DNA from: Staphylococcus equorum
GTDB lineage: Bacteria > Bacillota > Bacilli > Staphylococcales > Staphylococcaceae
Length of the DNA stretch: 64,000 nt
Direction: 5' to 3'
Assembly: GCF_029024965.1 (NCBI RefSeq)
Contig: NZ_CP118982.1
Location: 1,302,001-1,366,000 of the forward strand
This document shows positions 40,945-51,653 of this stretch, one piece after another. A program made the translations under genes and the position numbers. The notes under the pieces are model-generated. The model was not told the DNA's origin and made no database searches. It saw nothing but the letters and a program-made list of their open reading frames with translations. Numbering within the stretch: position 1 is the stretch's first letter; every line of letters begins with the position of its first letter.

Positions 40945-41050
40945 TTAGAGAGAATGGTAGGTTATATTATATATAACATTAGACCATCGCCGAAGGTGCA
41001 AGTTCAACGAAACTCTCAGGCAAAAGGATAATACTGTGACGCATTCCTGG
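40945..41050 (+). promoter_or_regulatory. Glycine riboswitch, single aptamer
   Basis: The conserved core CGCCGAAGGTGCAAG (40988-41002) and GAAACTCTCAGGCAAAAGGA (41009-41028) are clear. P1 is formed by AGAG near 40948 and CTCT near 41013, and ATGGT/ACCAT closes a hairpin with GTTATA/TATAAC. I see only one full aptamer, not the common tandem pair. The following GACGCATTCCTGGAGT resembles the partial ghost aptamer of type-1 singlet glycine riboswitches. It controls the gcv operon. Confidence 0.92.
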
Positions 41051-41060
41051 AGTATCATAA

Positions 41061-41092
41061 ACAGGGTAGCTTAGTCTACTCTGTTTTTTTTT
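41061..41092 (+). terminator. Attenuator terminator of the glycine riboswitch
   Basis: ACAGGGTAG (41061-41069) pairs with CTACTCTGT (41076-41084) including one G-T pair, then eight T. It lies between the aptamer and the gcvT binding site; glycine binding would be expected to prevent it. Confidence 0.85.
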
Positions 41093-41116
41093 ATAAAATT
41101 TTTAGGAGGTTTCTTC

Positions 41117-42208
41117 ATGTCTAACGAACTTAAACATACACCGCTTTATCAAAATTTTGTTGATAGCGGGGCTAAAATTGTGGAATTTGGTGGCTGGGCA
41201 ATGCCAGTTCAGTTTTCAAGTATAAAAGAAGAACATAATGCCGTAAGAACTGACATTGGCTTGTTTGATGTAAGCCATATGGGAGAAATTATTATTAAAG
41301 GTTCTGAAGCAGATGAATTAGTACAATATCTTCTTTCAAATGATATTGAAAACTTAACTACTACTAAAGCTCAATATACTGCGCTATGTAATGAAAATGG
41401 TGGAATTATTGATGATTTAATTACTTACAAATTAGATGAAAAAGTTTATTTATTAGTAGTAAATGCTGGAAATACAGATAAAGATTTTGAATGGATGAAA
41501 GAACATGCCAAAAATTTTGATGCAGAAGTAATTAATGCTTCAAATGATTATGGTCAATTAGCAGTTCAAGGTCCGAAAGCACGTGATTTAGTTAAACAAC
41601 ATGTTAACGTTGACGTAGCAGAAATGAAGCCTTTTGATTTTAAACAAAACGTTGAATTCTTTGGAAAGAATGTAATCCTTTCACAGTCAGGTTATACAGG
41701 TGAAGATGGATTTGAAATTTATTGTAATGCAGAAGATACACCTTACTTATGGGAAAAAATTCTTGAATTTAATGTACAACCTTGTGGACTAGGTGCAAGA
41801 GATACATTAAGACTTGAAGCTGGACTGCCACTGCATGGTCAAGATTTGACTGAGTCTATAACACCATATGAAGCTGGTATTGCATTTGCTGCAAAACCAT
41901 TGATTGAAGCTGACTTTATTGGTAAAAGCGTACTCAAAGACCAAAAAGAAAATGGTTCTAAACGCAGAACTGTTGGTTTAGAAATGATAGACAAAGGTAT
42001 TCCAAGAACTGGTTACACAGTCTATGATTTAGATGGCCATGAAATTGGTGAAATCACTTCTGGTACACAGTCTCCATTGAGTGGTAAATCAATTGGGTTA
42101 GCTTTAATCAATCGCGATGCTTTTGAAATGGGTAAAGAAGTAATTGTACAAGTTAGAAAAAGACAACTTAAAGCTAAAATTGTTAAGAAAAACCAAATTA
42201 CTAAATAA
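41117..42208 (+). CDS. gcvT: Glycine cleavage system T protein (aminomethyltransferase)
   Basis: Transfers the methylene group from the lipoyl arm of GcvH to tetrahydrofolate, releasing ammonia, 363 residues. Folate-binding DVSHMGE near 50, [30 protein letters not shown] precedes ATG. First gene after the glycine riboswitch. gcvH is not in this window. Confidence 0.97.
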   Translation: MSNELKHTPLYQNFVDSGAKIVEFGGWAMPVQFSSIKEEHNAVRTDIGLFDVSHMGEIIIKGSEADELVQYLLSNDIENLTTTKAQYTALCNENGGIIDDLITYKLDEKVYLLVVNAGNTDKDFEWMKEHAKNFDAEVINASNDYGQLAVQGPKARDLVKQHVNVDVAEMKPFDFKQNVEFFGKNVILSQSGYTGEDGFEIYCNAEDTPYLWEKILEFNVQPCGLGARDTLRLEAGLPLHGQDLTESITPYEAGIAFAAKPLIEADFIGKSVLKDQKENGSKRRTVGLEMIDKGIPRTGYTVYDLDGHEIGEITSGTQSPLSGKSIGLALINRDAFEMGKEVIVQVRKRQLKAKIVKKNQITK

Positions 42209-42225
42209 TTCAAAGGGGTGTTACT

Positions 42226-43578
42226 ATGAGTCATCGTTATATTCCATTAACAGAGCAAGATAAAAAGGAAATGTTAGATACTATTGGAGCCAATTCTATT
42301 GAAGAACTTTTTGGAGACGTTCCAAAAGATATCTTACTGGGAAGAGAATTAGCTATACCTGATGCTGAATCAGAAACAACATTAAGTAAGCGATTAAGCA
42401 GAATTGCAAACAAAAACATCACTAAAGAAACGCATTCATCATTTTTAGGTGCAGGGGTATATGATCACTATGCTCCAGCTGTTGTTGATTCAATGATTTC
42501 ACGTTCAGAATTTTATACTGCCTATACACCTTATCAACCAGAAATTTCTCAAGGTGAATTACAAGCGATTTTCGAATTTCAAACGTTAATTTGTGAATTA
42601 ACGGATATGGATATAGCAAACTCGTCAATGTATGATGGTATTACAAGTTTTGCAGAAGCATGTATTTTAGCTTTCAATCAAACACGTAAAAACAAAGTTG
42701 TTGTATCAAAAGGGCTACATTATCAAGCTTTACAGGTATTAAGAACTTATGTTAAAACACGTGAAGAATTTGAAATCGTTGAAGTTGATTTAGATGGTAC
42801 GATTACAGATTTAGACAAGCTTGAAGCAGCAGTTGACGATGATACAGCAGCAGTTGCTGTACAATATCCAAACTTCTATGGTTCTGTTGAAGATTTAGAA
42901 AAAATCAATTCATTTATTGAAGACAAAAAGGCTTTAATGATTGTATACGCAAACCCGCTTGCATTAGGTTTATTAACTCCTCCAGGTAGTTTCGGAGCGG
43001 ACATTGTTGTCGGAGATACACAACCATTTGGTATACCTGCTCAATTTGGTGGGCCTCATTGTGGGTTCTTCGCAACAACTAAAAAATTAATGAGAAAAAT
43101 ACCTGGTCGTTTGGTAGGACAAACCGAAGATGGAGATGGCAATCGTGGTTTTGTATTAACTTTACAAGCACGTGAACAACATATTCGTCGTGATAAAGCG
43201 ACATCAAATATATGTTCAAACCAAGCATTAAATGCTTTGGCGTCCTCAATTTGTATGTCAGCTTTAGGTAAACAAGGTATTTATGATATCGCGGTACGAA
43301 ACTTTGAAAATGCTAACTATGCTAAAGATCAATTCAAACAAGCTGGTTTTGAAGTTGCTAACGGTACATCTTTTAATGAATTTGTAGTTAAATTCGACAA
43401 ATCAGTAAAAGAAGTTAATGATGCTCTAATTGAAGAAGGAATTATCGGAGGATTTGACTTAAGTGAAGCTTCTGAAGACTTTAATAATCATATGTTAATT
43501 GCAGTAACAGAATTAAGAATGAAAGATGAAATAGACACATTTGTTAAGAAAGCAGGTGAATTAAATGGTAGTAAGTAA
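42226..43578 (+). CDS. gcvPA: Glycine dehydrogenase (decarboxylating) subunit 1
   Basis: N-terminal half of split P protein, 450 residues. Conserved [24 protein letters not shown] and [12 protein letters not shown]. It forms a heterotetramer with GcvPB; the PLP lysine is in the partner. AAAGGGGTG precedes ATG. Confidence 0.97.
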   Translation: MSHRYIPLTEQDKKEMLDTIGANSIEELFGDVPKDILLGRELAIPDAESETTLSKRLSRIANKNITKETHSSFLGAGVYDHYAPAVVDSMISRSEFYTAYTPYQPEISQGELQAIFEFQTLICELTDMDIANSSMYDGITSFAEACILAFNQTRKNKVVVSKGLHYQALQVLRTYVKTREEFEIVEVDLDGTITDLDKLEAAVDDDTAAVAVQYPNFYGSVEDLEKINSFIEDKKALMIVYANPLALGLLTPPGSFGADIVVGDTQPFGIPAQFGGPHCGFFATTKKLMRKIPGRLVGQTEDGDGNRGFVLTLQAREQHIRRDKATSNICSNQALNALASSICMSALGKQGIYDIAVRNFENANYAKDQFKQAGFEVANGTSFNEFVVKFDKSVKEVNDALIEEGIIGGFDLSEASEDFNNHMLIAVTELRMKDEIDTFVKKAGELNGSK

Positions 43579-45043
43579 ATCTAGTCCACTAATTTTTGAA
43601 CGTTCTAAAAAGGATCGTTATGCGTACTCCTTACCACAGAAAGAAATTGATAATGGTGCTGTAGATAAATTACTAGATGATAAATTCATCAGAAAAAACA
43701 AAGCAGAATTACCAGAAGTTGCAGAATTAGATTTGGTTCGCCATTATACCGAACTCTCAAACAAAAATTTTGGCGTTGATTCAGGATTTTATCCATTAGG
43801 TTCATGTACGATGAAATATAATCCTAAAATAAATGAAAAAATTGCAAGAATACCAGGATTTGCAGAATCACATCCATTACAAGATGAATCACAAGTTCAA
43901 GGCTCATTAGAAATTATTCATAGTCTGCAAGAAGAGTTAAAAGAGATTACAGGTATGGATGAAGTTACATTACAACCAGCTGCTGGTGCACATGGTGAAT
44001 GGACTGCATTAATGATTTTCAAAGCCTATCATCAAAAAAATGGTGAAGGACACCGTGACGAAGTTATTGTTCCTGACTCAGCTCACGGTACCAATCCAGC
44101 TTCAGCTGCATTTGCAGGATTCAAAGCAGTTACTGTGAAATCAAATGAGCGCGGCGAAGTTGACATTGATGATTTGAAACGCTTAGTTAATGAAAAAACA
44201 GCAGCAATTATGCTAACTAACCCTAATACTTTGGGGATTTTTGAAAAGAATATTATGGATATCAGAAATATCGTTCATGAAGCAGGCGGCTTATTATACT
44301 ACGATGGTGCAAATTTAAATGCAATTATGGATAAAGTAAGACCGGGGGATATGGGATTTGACGCTGTACACTTAAACTTACACAAAACATTCACAGGCCC
44401 TCACGGTGGGGGTGGACCAGGTTCAGGTCCAGTAGGTGTTAAGAAAGAACTTGCTAGTTTCTTACCAAAACCTATGGTTATCAAAGAAGATAATGAATAT
44501 AAATATGATAATGATATTGAAAACTCAATTGGTCGCGTTAAACCGTTCTACGGTAACTTTGGAATCTATTTAAGAGCATATACTTACATTCGTACGATGG
44601 GTAATAAAGGTCTTGAAGAAGTTTCAGAAGCTGCTGTGTTAAATGCTAACTATATTAAAGCTCGATTAAAAGACCACTTTGAAATACCATATGAACAATA
44701 TTGTAAACACGAATTTGTGTTAAGTGGTTCAAAACAAAAAGAACACGGTGTGCGTACATTAGATATGGCTAAACGTTTGCTAGACTTCGGTGTTCATCCA
44801 CCTACAATTTATTTCCCACTTAACGTGGATGAAGGTATGATGATTGAACCGACAGAAACTGAATCAAAAGAAACTCTAGATTATTTCTGTGATAAAATGA
44901 TAGAAATAGCTAATGAAGCTAAAGAAGATCCGGACAAAGTCTTGGAAGCACCACACACTACAATTATAGATAGATTGGATGAAACGAAAGCTGCACGCCA
45001 TCCAGTATTGAAATTTGAAAATTTACGTTCAGAAAAAGAATAG
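43565..45043 (+). CDS. gcvPB: Glycine dehydrogenase (decarboxylating) subunit 2
   Basis: C-terminal half of split P protein, 492 residues. The PLP-binding lysine is K274 in [17 protein letters not shown]. It overlaps gcvPA by 14 bases, so the two subunits are probably made in equal amounts by coupled translation. Confidence 0.97.
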   Translation: MVVSKSSPLIFERSKKDRYAYSLPQKEIDNGAVDKLLDDKFIRKNKAELPEVAELDLVRHYTELSNKNFGVDSGFYPLGSCTMKYNPKINEKIARIPGFAESHPLQDESQVQGSLEIIHSLQEELKEITGMDEVTLQPAAGAHGEWTALMIFKAYHQKNGEGHRDEVIVPDSAHGTNPASAAFAGFKAVTVKSNERGEVDIDDLKRLVNEKTAAIMLTNPNTLGIFEKNIMDIRNIVHEAGGLLYYDGANLNAIMDKVRPGDMGFDAVHLNLHKTFTGPHGGGGPGSGPVGVKKELASFLPKPMVIKEDNEYKYDNDIENSIGRVKPFYGNFGIYLRAYTYIRTMGNKGLEEVSEAAVLNANYIKARLKDHFEIPYEQYCKHEFVLSGSKQKEHGVRTLDMAKRLLDFGVHPPTIYFPLNVDEGMMIEPTETESKETLDYFCDKMIEIANEAKEDPDKVLEAPHTTIIDRLDETKAARHPVLKFENLRSEKE

Positions 45044-45078
45044 AACGTCTGAGTAATGCATTCTTATTTCTATAATAT

Positions 45079-45122
45079 AAATACTACTCCTTTAAAATTA
45101 TAATAGGAGTAGTATTTTTTTA
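45079..45122 (+). terminator. Terminator of the gcv operon
   Basis: ATACTACTCC (45081-45090) pairs with GGAGTAGTAT (45106-45115), then a T-run. Between here and 45255 I see no gene, only AT-rich sequence. Confidence 0.9.
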
Positions 45123-45255
45123 TATTAAATTCTTATGATTAATCAAAAGCTTTTCATTACAAAGTATCTTATATCAAATAATAATAGTCATTTTAAAAAG
45201 TAATAAATCCAGTAAAGAAACGACGACTAAATTTTTTGATACATTTATATATATA

Positions 45256-45300
45256 TTAAAAATAGCGGATTATTCACCCAATAAGGTCAATAATCCGCTA
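45256..45300 (-). terminator. Terminator of the rhodanese gene
   Basis: TAGCGGATTATT (45263-45274) and AATAATCCGCTA (45289-45300) are a perfect 12-base repeat; on the minus strand it is followed by TTTTT. Confidence 0.85.
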
Positions 45301-45368
45301 TAAAAATGATTATGTAGAGTTAAGCTAATGCACATCAAGTTTTATAAACGCAATACTTATTTATACAT

Positions 45369-45755
45369 TTATTTTTTCGACTTAATTTTTCCAGTCCATT
45401 TTTTATATCCACCTTTTAACATGTAGATATCTGTATAACCATTCTTCTTTAATGTTCTAGCAGCACGATAACTTGCAATGCCATTTGCATCACATAGATA
45501 AATAGGTTGATCTGTTCTCAATCCCTGATATCTTTGCTTAAACATTGTGATTGGAATGTTACGTGCACCGTTAATGTGCCCGTAATCATAATCCACTTTT
45601 TCTCTTACATCAATAACTTGAGCTTTACGCAAACCATTATGAAATTCATTTTGGTTTAATTCTGTGACTGCTCTCTTGTTAAGAAGATAATTGATTAGCA
45701 TGTAAGCGATGATTATTATTAATGCTGCTAACGCTATAAACCAAAAATTACTCAT
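45369..45755 (-). CDS. Membrane-anchored rhodanese-like protein
   Basis: 128 residues. One N-terminal membrane segment (about 4-24) then a single rhodanese domain with IDVREKVDYDYGHINGARNIP and the active-site loop C88-DANGIAS. Same place as Bacillus yqhL beside lipM. GGGAGGATG precedes ATG on the minus strand. Sulphur-transfer substrate unknown. It is divergent from lipM, with about 170 bases between the start codons. Confidence 0.92.
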   Translation of the reverse strand: MSNFWFIALAALIIIIAYMLINYLLNKRAVTELNQNEFHNGLRKAQVIDVREKVDYDYGHINGARNIPITMFKQRYQGLRTDQPIYLCDANGIASYRAARTLKKNGYTDIYMLKGGYKKWTGKIKSKK

Positions 45756-45926
45756 CTTGCATCCTCCCTAATTAACCGATATTATATATTATAAGACTGT
45801 TAGCACAATTTATCAAAATTTTTCATTTAATTTATTGGATAATGCTGACAAACTTAGACAATTATTGCAAACGATAACATAAAATGAGGATTAAAACAAT
45901 TTAATTTATTGATTGGGGTTTTTAGT

Positions 45927-46757
45927 GTGACTGAATCTTGGAATTTTATAAATACAGGAAGTAATGATCCATATTTCAATATGGCAATGGATGAAGCGCT
46001 GCTTAATTTTGTTTCTAGAGGAGAAATTGATCCAGTTATAAGATTTTACACGTGGAATCCAGCAACATTATCTGTCGGTTATTTCCAAAGACTGACTAAA
46101 GAAATAGATATAGAAAAAGTACAAGAAAAAGGATATGGTTTAGTCAGACGTCAAACAGGTGGCAGAGGCGTGCTACATGATAAAGAACTTACATATAGTG
46201 TTATTGTACCAGAATCACATCCGGAGATGCCCTCGACCGTAACAGAAGCATACAGAGTGATATCTGAAGGTTTGTTAGAAGGATTTCAAGCTTTAGGCTT
46301 CGAAGCATCTTTTTCAATTCCTCGTTCAAAGGAAGAACGTGAGAAATTAAAACAACCAAGAAGTGCTGTGTGTTTTGATGCTCCTAGTTGGTATGAGTTA
46401 GTTGTAGAAGGTCGTAAAATAGCGGGTAGTGCGCAGATACGTCAAAAAGGAGTCATTTTACAACATGGTTCCTTGTTACAAGACGTCGACATTGATGATT
46501 TATTCGATATGTTCATTTTTAAAAACGAGCGTTTAAAAGATAAAATGAAACAATCTTTTCTAGAAAAAGCAGTGGCGATTAATGATATCTCAGACCGACA
46601 TATTACAATACCCGAAATGGAAGAGGCTTTTGAGATAGGTTTTAAGAAAGGATTGAATATTGATTTTAAACCACTAAATCTAACGCATAAACAACAAGAA
46701 GAAGTAAATGTACTCATTGAAAAATATAAAGCTGACGAATGGAACTATCGTAAATAA
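45927..46757 (+). CDS. lipM: Octanoyltransferase LipM
   Basis: Moves octanoyl from ACP to GcvH in the Gram-positive lipoate pathway, 276 residues. Biotin/lipoate ligase fold with [18 protein letters not shown], catalytic C149 in [12 protein letters not shown] and GRKIAGSAQ. Start is GTG 45927 by family alignment; the GATTGGGG site is eleven bases upstream. Its products are used by the gcv and bkd systems coded nearby. Confidence 0.93.
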   Translation: MTESWNFINTGSNDPYFNMAMDEALLNFVSRGEIDPVIRFYTWNPATLSVGYFQRLTKEIDIEKVQEKGYGLVRRQTGGRGVLHDKELTYSVIVPESHPEMPSTVTEAYRVISEGLLEGFQALGFEASFSIPRSKEEREKLKQPRSAVCFDAPSWYELVVEGRKIAGSAQIRQKGVILQHGSLLQDVDIDDLFDMFIFKNERLKDKMKQSFLEKAVAINDISDRHITIPEMEEAFEIGFKKGLNIDFKPLNLTHKQQEEVNVLIEKYKADEWNYRK

Positions 46758-46772
46758 TATGTTTAGACTCAA

Positions 46773-46818
46773 AAAATGTGAGGGTACAGTCTTTAACGAC
46801 TGCATCCTCACATTTTTT
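46773..46818. terminator. Bidirectional terminator between lipM and the membrane-protein gene
   Basis: AAAAAATGTGAGG and TCCTCACATTTTTT pair, with inner CAGTC/GACTG. It can serve both converging transcripts. Confidence 0.88.
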
Positions 46819-46878
46819 ATACATATAAAGTTAGATAGATTTAAATAAAAGTTTTAAGAGTAAGATAGCGCAATAAAA

Positions 46879-47097
46879 TTATTTTTTTCTATTGCGTCTT
46901 TTATACTTTCTTTGTGCGCGTTTATACTTTCGTTGATCTTCTGTTAAAAAGAAGAAGTAATATATCGCATATATAATCCCTGCAAATACAGCAAAACTAA
47001 TTGCCATACTAACAAAACTGAATATAAACGCATCTAAATTGAGAATTAACCCAATTGCTGCGATTGCGATTATTATATAAAAAATTGCTCGTTTCAA
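46879..47097 (-). CDS. Small membrane protein with basic tail
   Basis: 72 residues, not recognised as a named family. Two hydrophobic segments (about 4-21 and 25-50) are followed by EDQRKYKRAQRKYKRRNRKK, a strongly basic cytoplasmic tail. It starts at TTG 47097, ten bases after AGGAG on the minus strand, and lies 23 bases behind the lipoprotein gene, so they form a two-gene operon. Probably inserted with the basic end inside the cell. Confidence 0.75.
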   Translation of the reverse strand: MKRAIFYIIIAIAAIGLILNLDAFIFSFVSMAISFAVFAGIIYAIYYFFFLTEDQRKYKRAQRKYKRRNRKK

Positions 47098-47120
47098 TTT
47101 ATAACACTCCTATTTAGTTG

Positions 47121-47708
47121 TTAACTCTGTTTATTATCAATACTAATAGTTGATAGGGTTTTTTGTCCTTTTTTAAGTTTTTTCTTATCTTTCTCACTAT
47201 AACCATCTCTAATATCATTCATTGCTGAGCTAAGGTCTTTATTTAATTTAGTGATGTTTTTCTTTTTACTCTTATCTTCATCACTCATTTTATCTTTATC
47301 AATATCATTTTCATATGTAGTGTGTGCATAATCGATTTTATTCGTTATGTCAGTCAACTTGCTAAGAACCTTTTTATCATTTTTATTTTTTGATACATCA
47401 CTTTCAATATCATTATATTGATCAATTGCTTTTGCTATATTTTGATAATATTTAGATGATGCTTTTAAATTTGTTACTTTCGTTTTATTACTTTTAGCCT
47501 GTTTAATGTTTTCTTTGTCTTTCTTTAGTGAGGCGACGTTTGTTTTTTCTTTGTCGATAGTTTGTTTTAATTCTTGAATATTACTTTTTAATTTATGATT
47601 TTCATCACGGAGTTGTGTGGTCTTTTCTTCTAAAGGACCTAAATTTTGACTACCACAACCTACTAGTAAACATGAAGCACTTAATATAGCTACAATTTTT
47701 TTCTTCAT
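47121..47708 (-). CDS. Coiled-coil lipoprotein
   Basis: 195 residues. Signal peptide with lipobox LLVGC (C18), so it is lipid-anchored on the outer face of the membrane. Residues ~25-75 form a coiled coil (EEKTTQLRDENHKLKSNIQELKQ region), and the rest is Lys/Asp/Ser-rich. TAGGAGAGAG precedes ATG. Function not known to me. Divergent from pepQ with a 100-base shared upstream region. Confidence 0.85.
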   Translation of the reverse strand: MKKKIVAILSASCLLVGCGSQNLGPLEEKTTQLRDENHKLKSNIQELKQTIDKEKTNVASLKKDKENIKQAKSNKTKVTNLKASSKYYQNIAKAIDQYNDIESDVSKNKNDKKVLSKLTDITNKIDYAHTTYENDIDKDKMSDEDKSKKKNITKLNKDLSSAMNDIRDGYSEKDKKKLKKGQKTLSTISIDNKQS

Positions 47709-47811
47709 AACTCTCTCCTAATTCAAAAACTATATATTCACATAATAATTATGCTATCATTTTAATGTATAAAAAGAAAATGTACAAATTTATTGAATAG
47801 GAGGAAGACAG

Positions 47812-48870
47812 ATGACTAGAATAGATAAACTGAATTCTGCCTTAGAAACAAAACATTTGGAAGCAATTGTTGTATTAACCGATTTTAATAGAAGGTATTT
47901 ATCAGGATTTACAGGTACGAGCGGCGCGCTCGTTATTACAAAAGATAAAAACTTATTAATTACAGATTTTAGGTACATAGAGCAAGCAACATCCCAAGCC
48001 ACTCAATTTGAGATCATTAAACAAAAAGGTGGTCTCATAGAAGAAGTAAAAGCACAATTAGAAAAGTTAAACGTCCAGAATGTAGGCTTTGAAGGTGATT
48101 TAGTCAGCTATGATACATACTTACAATTAAGTAAATCCTACATCAGCTTAATCAGCGTTTCTGGTCTAATTGAAAAAATCAGAGAAGTAAAAGATGATAG
48201 TGAAATTAAACTTATTCAAAAAGCTGCTGAAATTGTTGATGAGACATATGAGTACATCTTAACTGTTGCAAAAGCAGGTATGACTGAACAGCAATTAAAA
48301 GCTAAATTAGAAAGTAAAATGTTAGAACTTGGCTCAGAAGGTACTTCGTTTGATACAATTGTTGCCTCAGGAGCCAGAGGTGCATTACCACATGGTGTCG
48401 CAAGTGAAAAAGTTATTAATCAAGGCGAACTGATTACTTTAGATTTCGGTGCATATTATAAAGGCTACTCATCTGATATCACACGTACATTTGCTATAGG
48501 TGAACCAGATCCTAAACTCAAAGAAATATACAATATTGTCTTAGAAGCTAATATTAAAGGTATTGAAGCCGCTAAACAAGGTATTACAGGCAAAGCTTTA
48601 GATGCTATTGCTAGGGATTATATTACTGAACAAGGATATGGAGAAGCGTTTGGCCATTCACTGGGACATGGTATAGGGTTAGATGTACACGAGGGACCCA
48701 ATTTATCTAGAAAATCAGAAGCTAAATTAGAGGTAAATAACTGTGTTACAATTGAACCTGGTATTTATTTAGACGGATTAGGTGGCGTTCGCATTGAAGA
48801 TGACGTTTTAATTACAGAAAATGGTTGTGAATGCTTTACTAAATGCGCTAAAAACCTTATTATTTTATAG
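47812..48870 (+). CDS. pepQ: Xaa-Pro dipeptidase/aminopeptidase (M24 family)
   Basis: Metallopeptidase that releases residues next to proline, 352 residues. N-terminal creatinase-like domain, C-terminal pita-bread domain with metal ligands in LDFGAYYKGYSSDITRT, GHGIGLDVHEGP, EPGIYL and GGVRIEDDV. In an operon with efp, 28 bases apart, as Bacillus papA-efp. AGGAGGAAG precedes ATG. Confidence 0.95.
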   Translation: MTRIDKLNSALETKHLEAIVVLTDFNRRYLSGFTGTSGALVITKDKNLLITDFRYIEQATSQATQFEIIKQKGGLIEEVKAQLEKLNVQNVGFEGDLVSYDTYLQLSKSYISLISVSGLIEKIREVKDDSEIKLIQKAAEIVDETYEYILTVAKAGMTEQQLKAKLESKMLELGSEGTSFDTIVASGARGALPHGVASEKVINQGELITLDFGAYYKGYSSDITRTFAIGEPDPKLKEIYNIVLEANIKGIEAAKQGITGKALDAIARDYITEQGYGEAFGHSLGHGIGLDVHEGPNLSRKSEAKLEVNNCVTIEPGIYLDGLGGVRIEDDVLITENGCECFTKCAKNLIIL

Positions 48871-48898
48871 AAGACCTTATAATTGAGGAGGAAACTGA

Positions 48899-49456
48899 AT
48901 GATTTCGGTTAATGATTTTAAGACAGGCTTAACAATTGCAGTAGATAATGGTATATGGAAAGTATTAGATTTCCAACACGTAAAACCAGGTAAAGGATCT
49001 GCATTTGTGCGTTCAAAATTACGTAATTTAAGAACTGGTGCTATTCAAGAGAAAACATTCAGAGGCGGCGAAAAAGTCGAAACTGCTATGATTGAAAATC
49101 ACCGCATGCAATATTTATATGCAGATGGTGATACACATGTTTTCATGGATAATCAAACTTTTGAACAAACAGAATTAGCAGCCGATTATTTAGAAAATGA
49201 ATTGAATTTCTTAAAAGCTAATATGGAAGTTCAAATTCAAACTTACGAAAGTGAAACACTTGGCGTTGAATTACCAAAAACTGTTGAACTTACAGTAACA
49301 GAAACAGAACCTGGTATCAAAGGTGATACTGCTAACGGAGCAACTAAGTCAGCTACAGTAGAAACTGGTTACACATTAAATGTGCCGTTATTTGTAAATG
49401 AAGGCGACACACTTATAATTAACACAGGCGACGGTAGCTATATTTCAAGAGGTTAA
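48899..49456 (+). CDS. efp: Elongation factor P
   Basis: Relieves ribosome stalling at polyproline, 185 residues. KOW-like N domain with the tip loop [11 protein letters not shown], where K32 of KPGKG is the site modified in Firmicutes, then two OB domains ending in [23 protein letters not shown] precedes ATG. Confidence 0.98.
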   Translation: MISVNDFKTGLTIAVDNGIWKVLDFQHVKPGKGSAFVRSKLRNLRTGAIQEKTFRGGEKVETAMIENHRMQYLYADGDTHVFMDNQTFEQTELAADYLENELNFLKANMEVQIQTYESETLGVELPKTVELTVTETEPGIKGDTANGATKSATVETGYTLNVPLFVNEGDTLIINTGDGSYISRG

Positions 49457-49510
49457 TACTTATAAAAATAATCATAGTTATTATTTTTTAGTTTATCTCA
49501 TACCTATTAA

Positions 49511-49556
49511 TAACCTTTCCAATTCACGAAGCGTTGGAAAGGTTATTTTATTTTTT
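49511..49556 (+). terminator. Terminator of pepQ-efp
   Basis: TAACCTTTCCAA (49511-49522) pairs with TTGGAAAGGTTA (49534-49545), then a T-run. The rest of the 360-base gap before accB holds only AT-rich sequence and the accB promoter. Confidence 0.9.
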
Positions 49557-49751
49557 TCATTTTATATTAAACAAACGACTGTTATAGTAGTGTTATTCAA
49601 AAAAATTAAACTTTATATCAATTAATTACAATAACATAGCCCCATTCCGTTAAAAAAACGTTATAATAAATAGAATTCTCATTAAATTATATCTATATAC
49701 AACTACATAAAGGATAAACACTTTATTATTGAAAGCATGTATATGCTTGAA

Positions 49752-49780
49752 TTGAACATTTCACTAAAGTAAAATAAACT
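49752..49780 (+). promoter_or_regulatory. SigA promoter of the accB operon
   Basis: TTGAAC (49752-49757), 17-base spacer, TAAACT (49775-49780). The accB start is 36 bases further on. Confidence 0.72.
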
Positions 49781-49815
49781 AGGTAAATGAAAACAATCTG
49801 AAGGAGTCAGTACTT

Positions 49816-50283
49816 ATGAATTTTAAAGAAATTAAAGAATTAATAGAAATTCTTGATCAATCTAGCTTGACTGAAATCAATATAGAAGATAAAGGCAACG
49901 TTGTTAATTTAAAAAAAGAAACTGAAATCATTACACCTCAAATTTCACAACAACCAATGCAACAAGGTTCACCGCAACAAGGTGTAATGTCAGCTCCTGT
50001 AAGCACGCAAAGTTCAGAGGAAGTAAATACAAACGCAGTGGAAGACAACTTACAAACAATTAACGCACCAATGGTAGGGACATTTTATAAATCACCATCA
50101 CCTGAAGAAAGTGCATATGTACAAGTTGGAGATTCAGTTACAAACGAATCAACAGTGTGTATATTAGAAGCAATGAAATTGTTTAATGAAATACAAGCTG
50201 AAGTAACTGGAGAAATTGCTGAAATTCTAGTAGAAGACGGTCAAATGGTAGAGTATGGCCAACCGTTATTCAAGGTGAAATAA
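49816..50283 (+). CDS. accB: Biotin carboxyl carrier protein of acetyl-CoA carboxylase
   Basis: Carries biotin between the carboxylase and carboxyltransferase, 155 residues. N-terminal helical part, Q/S-rich linker (about 45-80), biotinyl domain with EAMK and biotin-lysine K121. GAAGGAG precedes ATG. Overlaps accC by one base. Confidence 0.97.
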   Translation: MNFKEIKELIEILDQSSLTEINIEDKGNVVNLKKETEIITPQISQQPMQQGSPQQGVMSAPVSTQSSEEVNTNAVEDNLQTINAPMVGTFYKSPSPEESAYVQVGDSVTNESTVCILEAMKLFNEIQAEVTGEIAEILVEDGQMVEYGQPLFKVK

Positions 50284-51641
50284 TGAATAAAATATTAATT
50301 GCAAATAGAGGAGAGATTGCGGTAAGAATCATTCGTGCATGTCACGATTTAGGATTACAAACTGTGGCTATTTACTCTGAAGGAGATAAAGACGCTTTAC
50401 ATACTCAAATTGCTGATGAAGCATATTGCGTTGGCCCAACACAATCTAAAGATTCTTATTTAAATATCCCAAACATTTTATCTATCGCAACATCGACAGG
50501 TTGTGACGGTATACATCCTGGCTACGGATTTTTAGCGGAAAATGGTGATTTCGCTGAACTATGCGAAGCCTGTCAACTGAAATTTATTGGTCCAAGTTAC
50601 GAATCTATCCAAAAGATGGGTATTAAAGACGTTGCTAAGGAAGAAATGAAACGCGCGGAAGTACCTGTTGTCCCAGGTAGCGAAGGTCTTGTAAAGGATA
50701 TGAACGATGCAAAAGGCATTGCTGATAATATCGGTTACCCAGTTATTATTAAAGCAACTGCTGGCGGTGGTGGTAAAGGTATCCGTGTGGCTCGTGATGA
50801 AAAAGAATTGGAAACTGGCTTTAAAATGACACAACAAGAAGCGGAAACTGCATTCGGTAATGGTGGACTTTATCTCGAGAAATTTATTGAGAATTTCAGA
50901 CATATAGAGATTCAAATCATGGGTGATAGTTTTGGTAATGTTGTCCATTTAGGTGAACGCGATTGTACAATACAACGTAGAATGCAAAAACTTGTGGAAG
51001 AAGCACCATCTCCAATTTTATCTGAAGAAAAACGTCAAGAAATGGGTAATGCTGCAGTCAGAGCAGCAAAAGCTGTTAATTATGAAAATGCAGGTACAAT
51101 TGAATTTATATATGATTTGGATTCTAATGATTTTTACTTCATGGAAATGAATACACGAATCCAAGTTGAGCACCCAGTAACAGAAATGGTTACAGGTGTA
51201 GATTTAGTTAAATTACAATTGAAAGTTGCGAGAGGCGAAAAATTGCCATTCAAACAAAAAGATATCAAAATAGAAGGTCATGCAATGGAATTCCGTATCA
51301 ATGCTGAAAACCCATATAAAAACTTCATGCCTTCACCAGGTCAAATCACTCAATATTTAGCACCAGGTGGCTTTGGCGTTAGAATTGAATCAGCATGTTA
51401 TACTAATTATACGATTCCACCATATTATGATTCTATGGTTGCTAAGCTCATTGTACATGAGCCAACTAGAGAAGAAACGATTATGACAGGTATACGCGCT
51501 TTAAGTGAGTATCTCGTTTTAGGTATAGATACTACGATTCCATTCCATATTCGTTTGTTAAATAATGACATTTTCAAAAGCGGAGAGTTTAATACTAAGT
51601 TTCTTGAAAAATATAATATCATGGATGATCAAACTAAATAG
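50283..51641 (+). CDS. accC: Biotin carboxylase subunit of acetyl-CoA carboxylase
   Basis: ATP-grasp enzyme that carboxylates biotin, 452 residues. Start KILIANRGEIAVRIIRA, glycine-rich KATAGGGGKGIR, ERDCTIQRR, EFIYD and MNTRIQVEHPVTE. It begins within the accB stop (TAATG) and is coupled to it. Confidence 0.98.
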   Translation: MNKILIANRGEIAVRIIRACHDLGLQTVAIYSEGDKDALHTQIADEAYCVGPTQSKDSYLNIPNILSIATSTGCDGIHPGYGFLAENGDFAELCEACQLKFIGPSYESIQKMGIKDVAKEEMKRAEVPVVPGSEGLVKDMNDAKGIADNIGYPVIIKATAGGGGKGIRVARDEKELETGFKMTQQEAETAFGNGGLYLEKFIENFRHIEIQIMGDSFGNVVHLGERDCTIQRRMQKLVEEAPSPILSEEKRQEMGNAAVRAAKAVNYENAGTIEFIYDLDSNDFYFMEMNTRIQVEHPVTEMVTGVDLVKLQLKVARGEKLPFKQKDIKIEGHAMEFRINAENPYKNFMPSPGQITQYLAPGGFGVRIESACYTNYTIPPYYDSMVAKLIVHEPTREETIMTGIRALSEYLVLGIDTTIPFHIRLLNNDIFKSGEFNTKFLEKYNIMDDQTK

Positions 51642-51653
51642 GAGGTATGTGAA

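Noticed and set aside
47920-47940. GC-rich palindrome ACGAGC-GGCGC-GCTCGT in pepQ
   Set aside because: Short stem inside conserved coding sequence (GTSGALV). No regulatory context.
50559-50948. 129-codon frame on the minus strand inside accC
   Set aside because: It lies entirely within a well-conserved gene and shows no binding site or recognisable domain.
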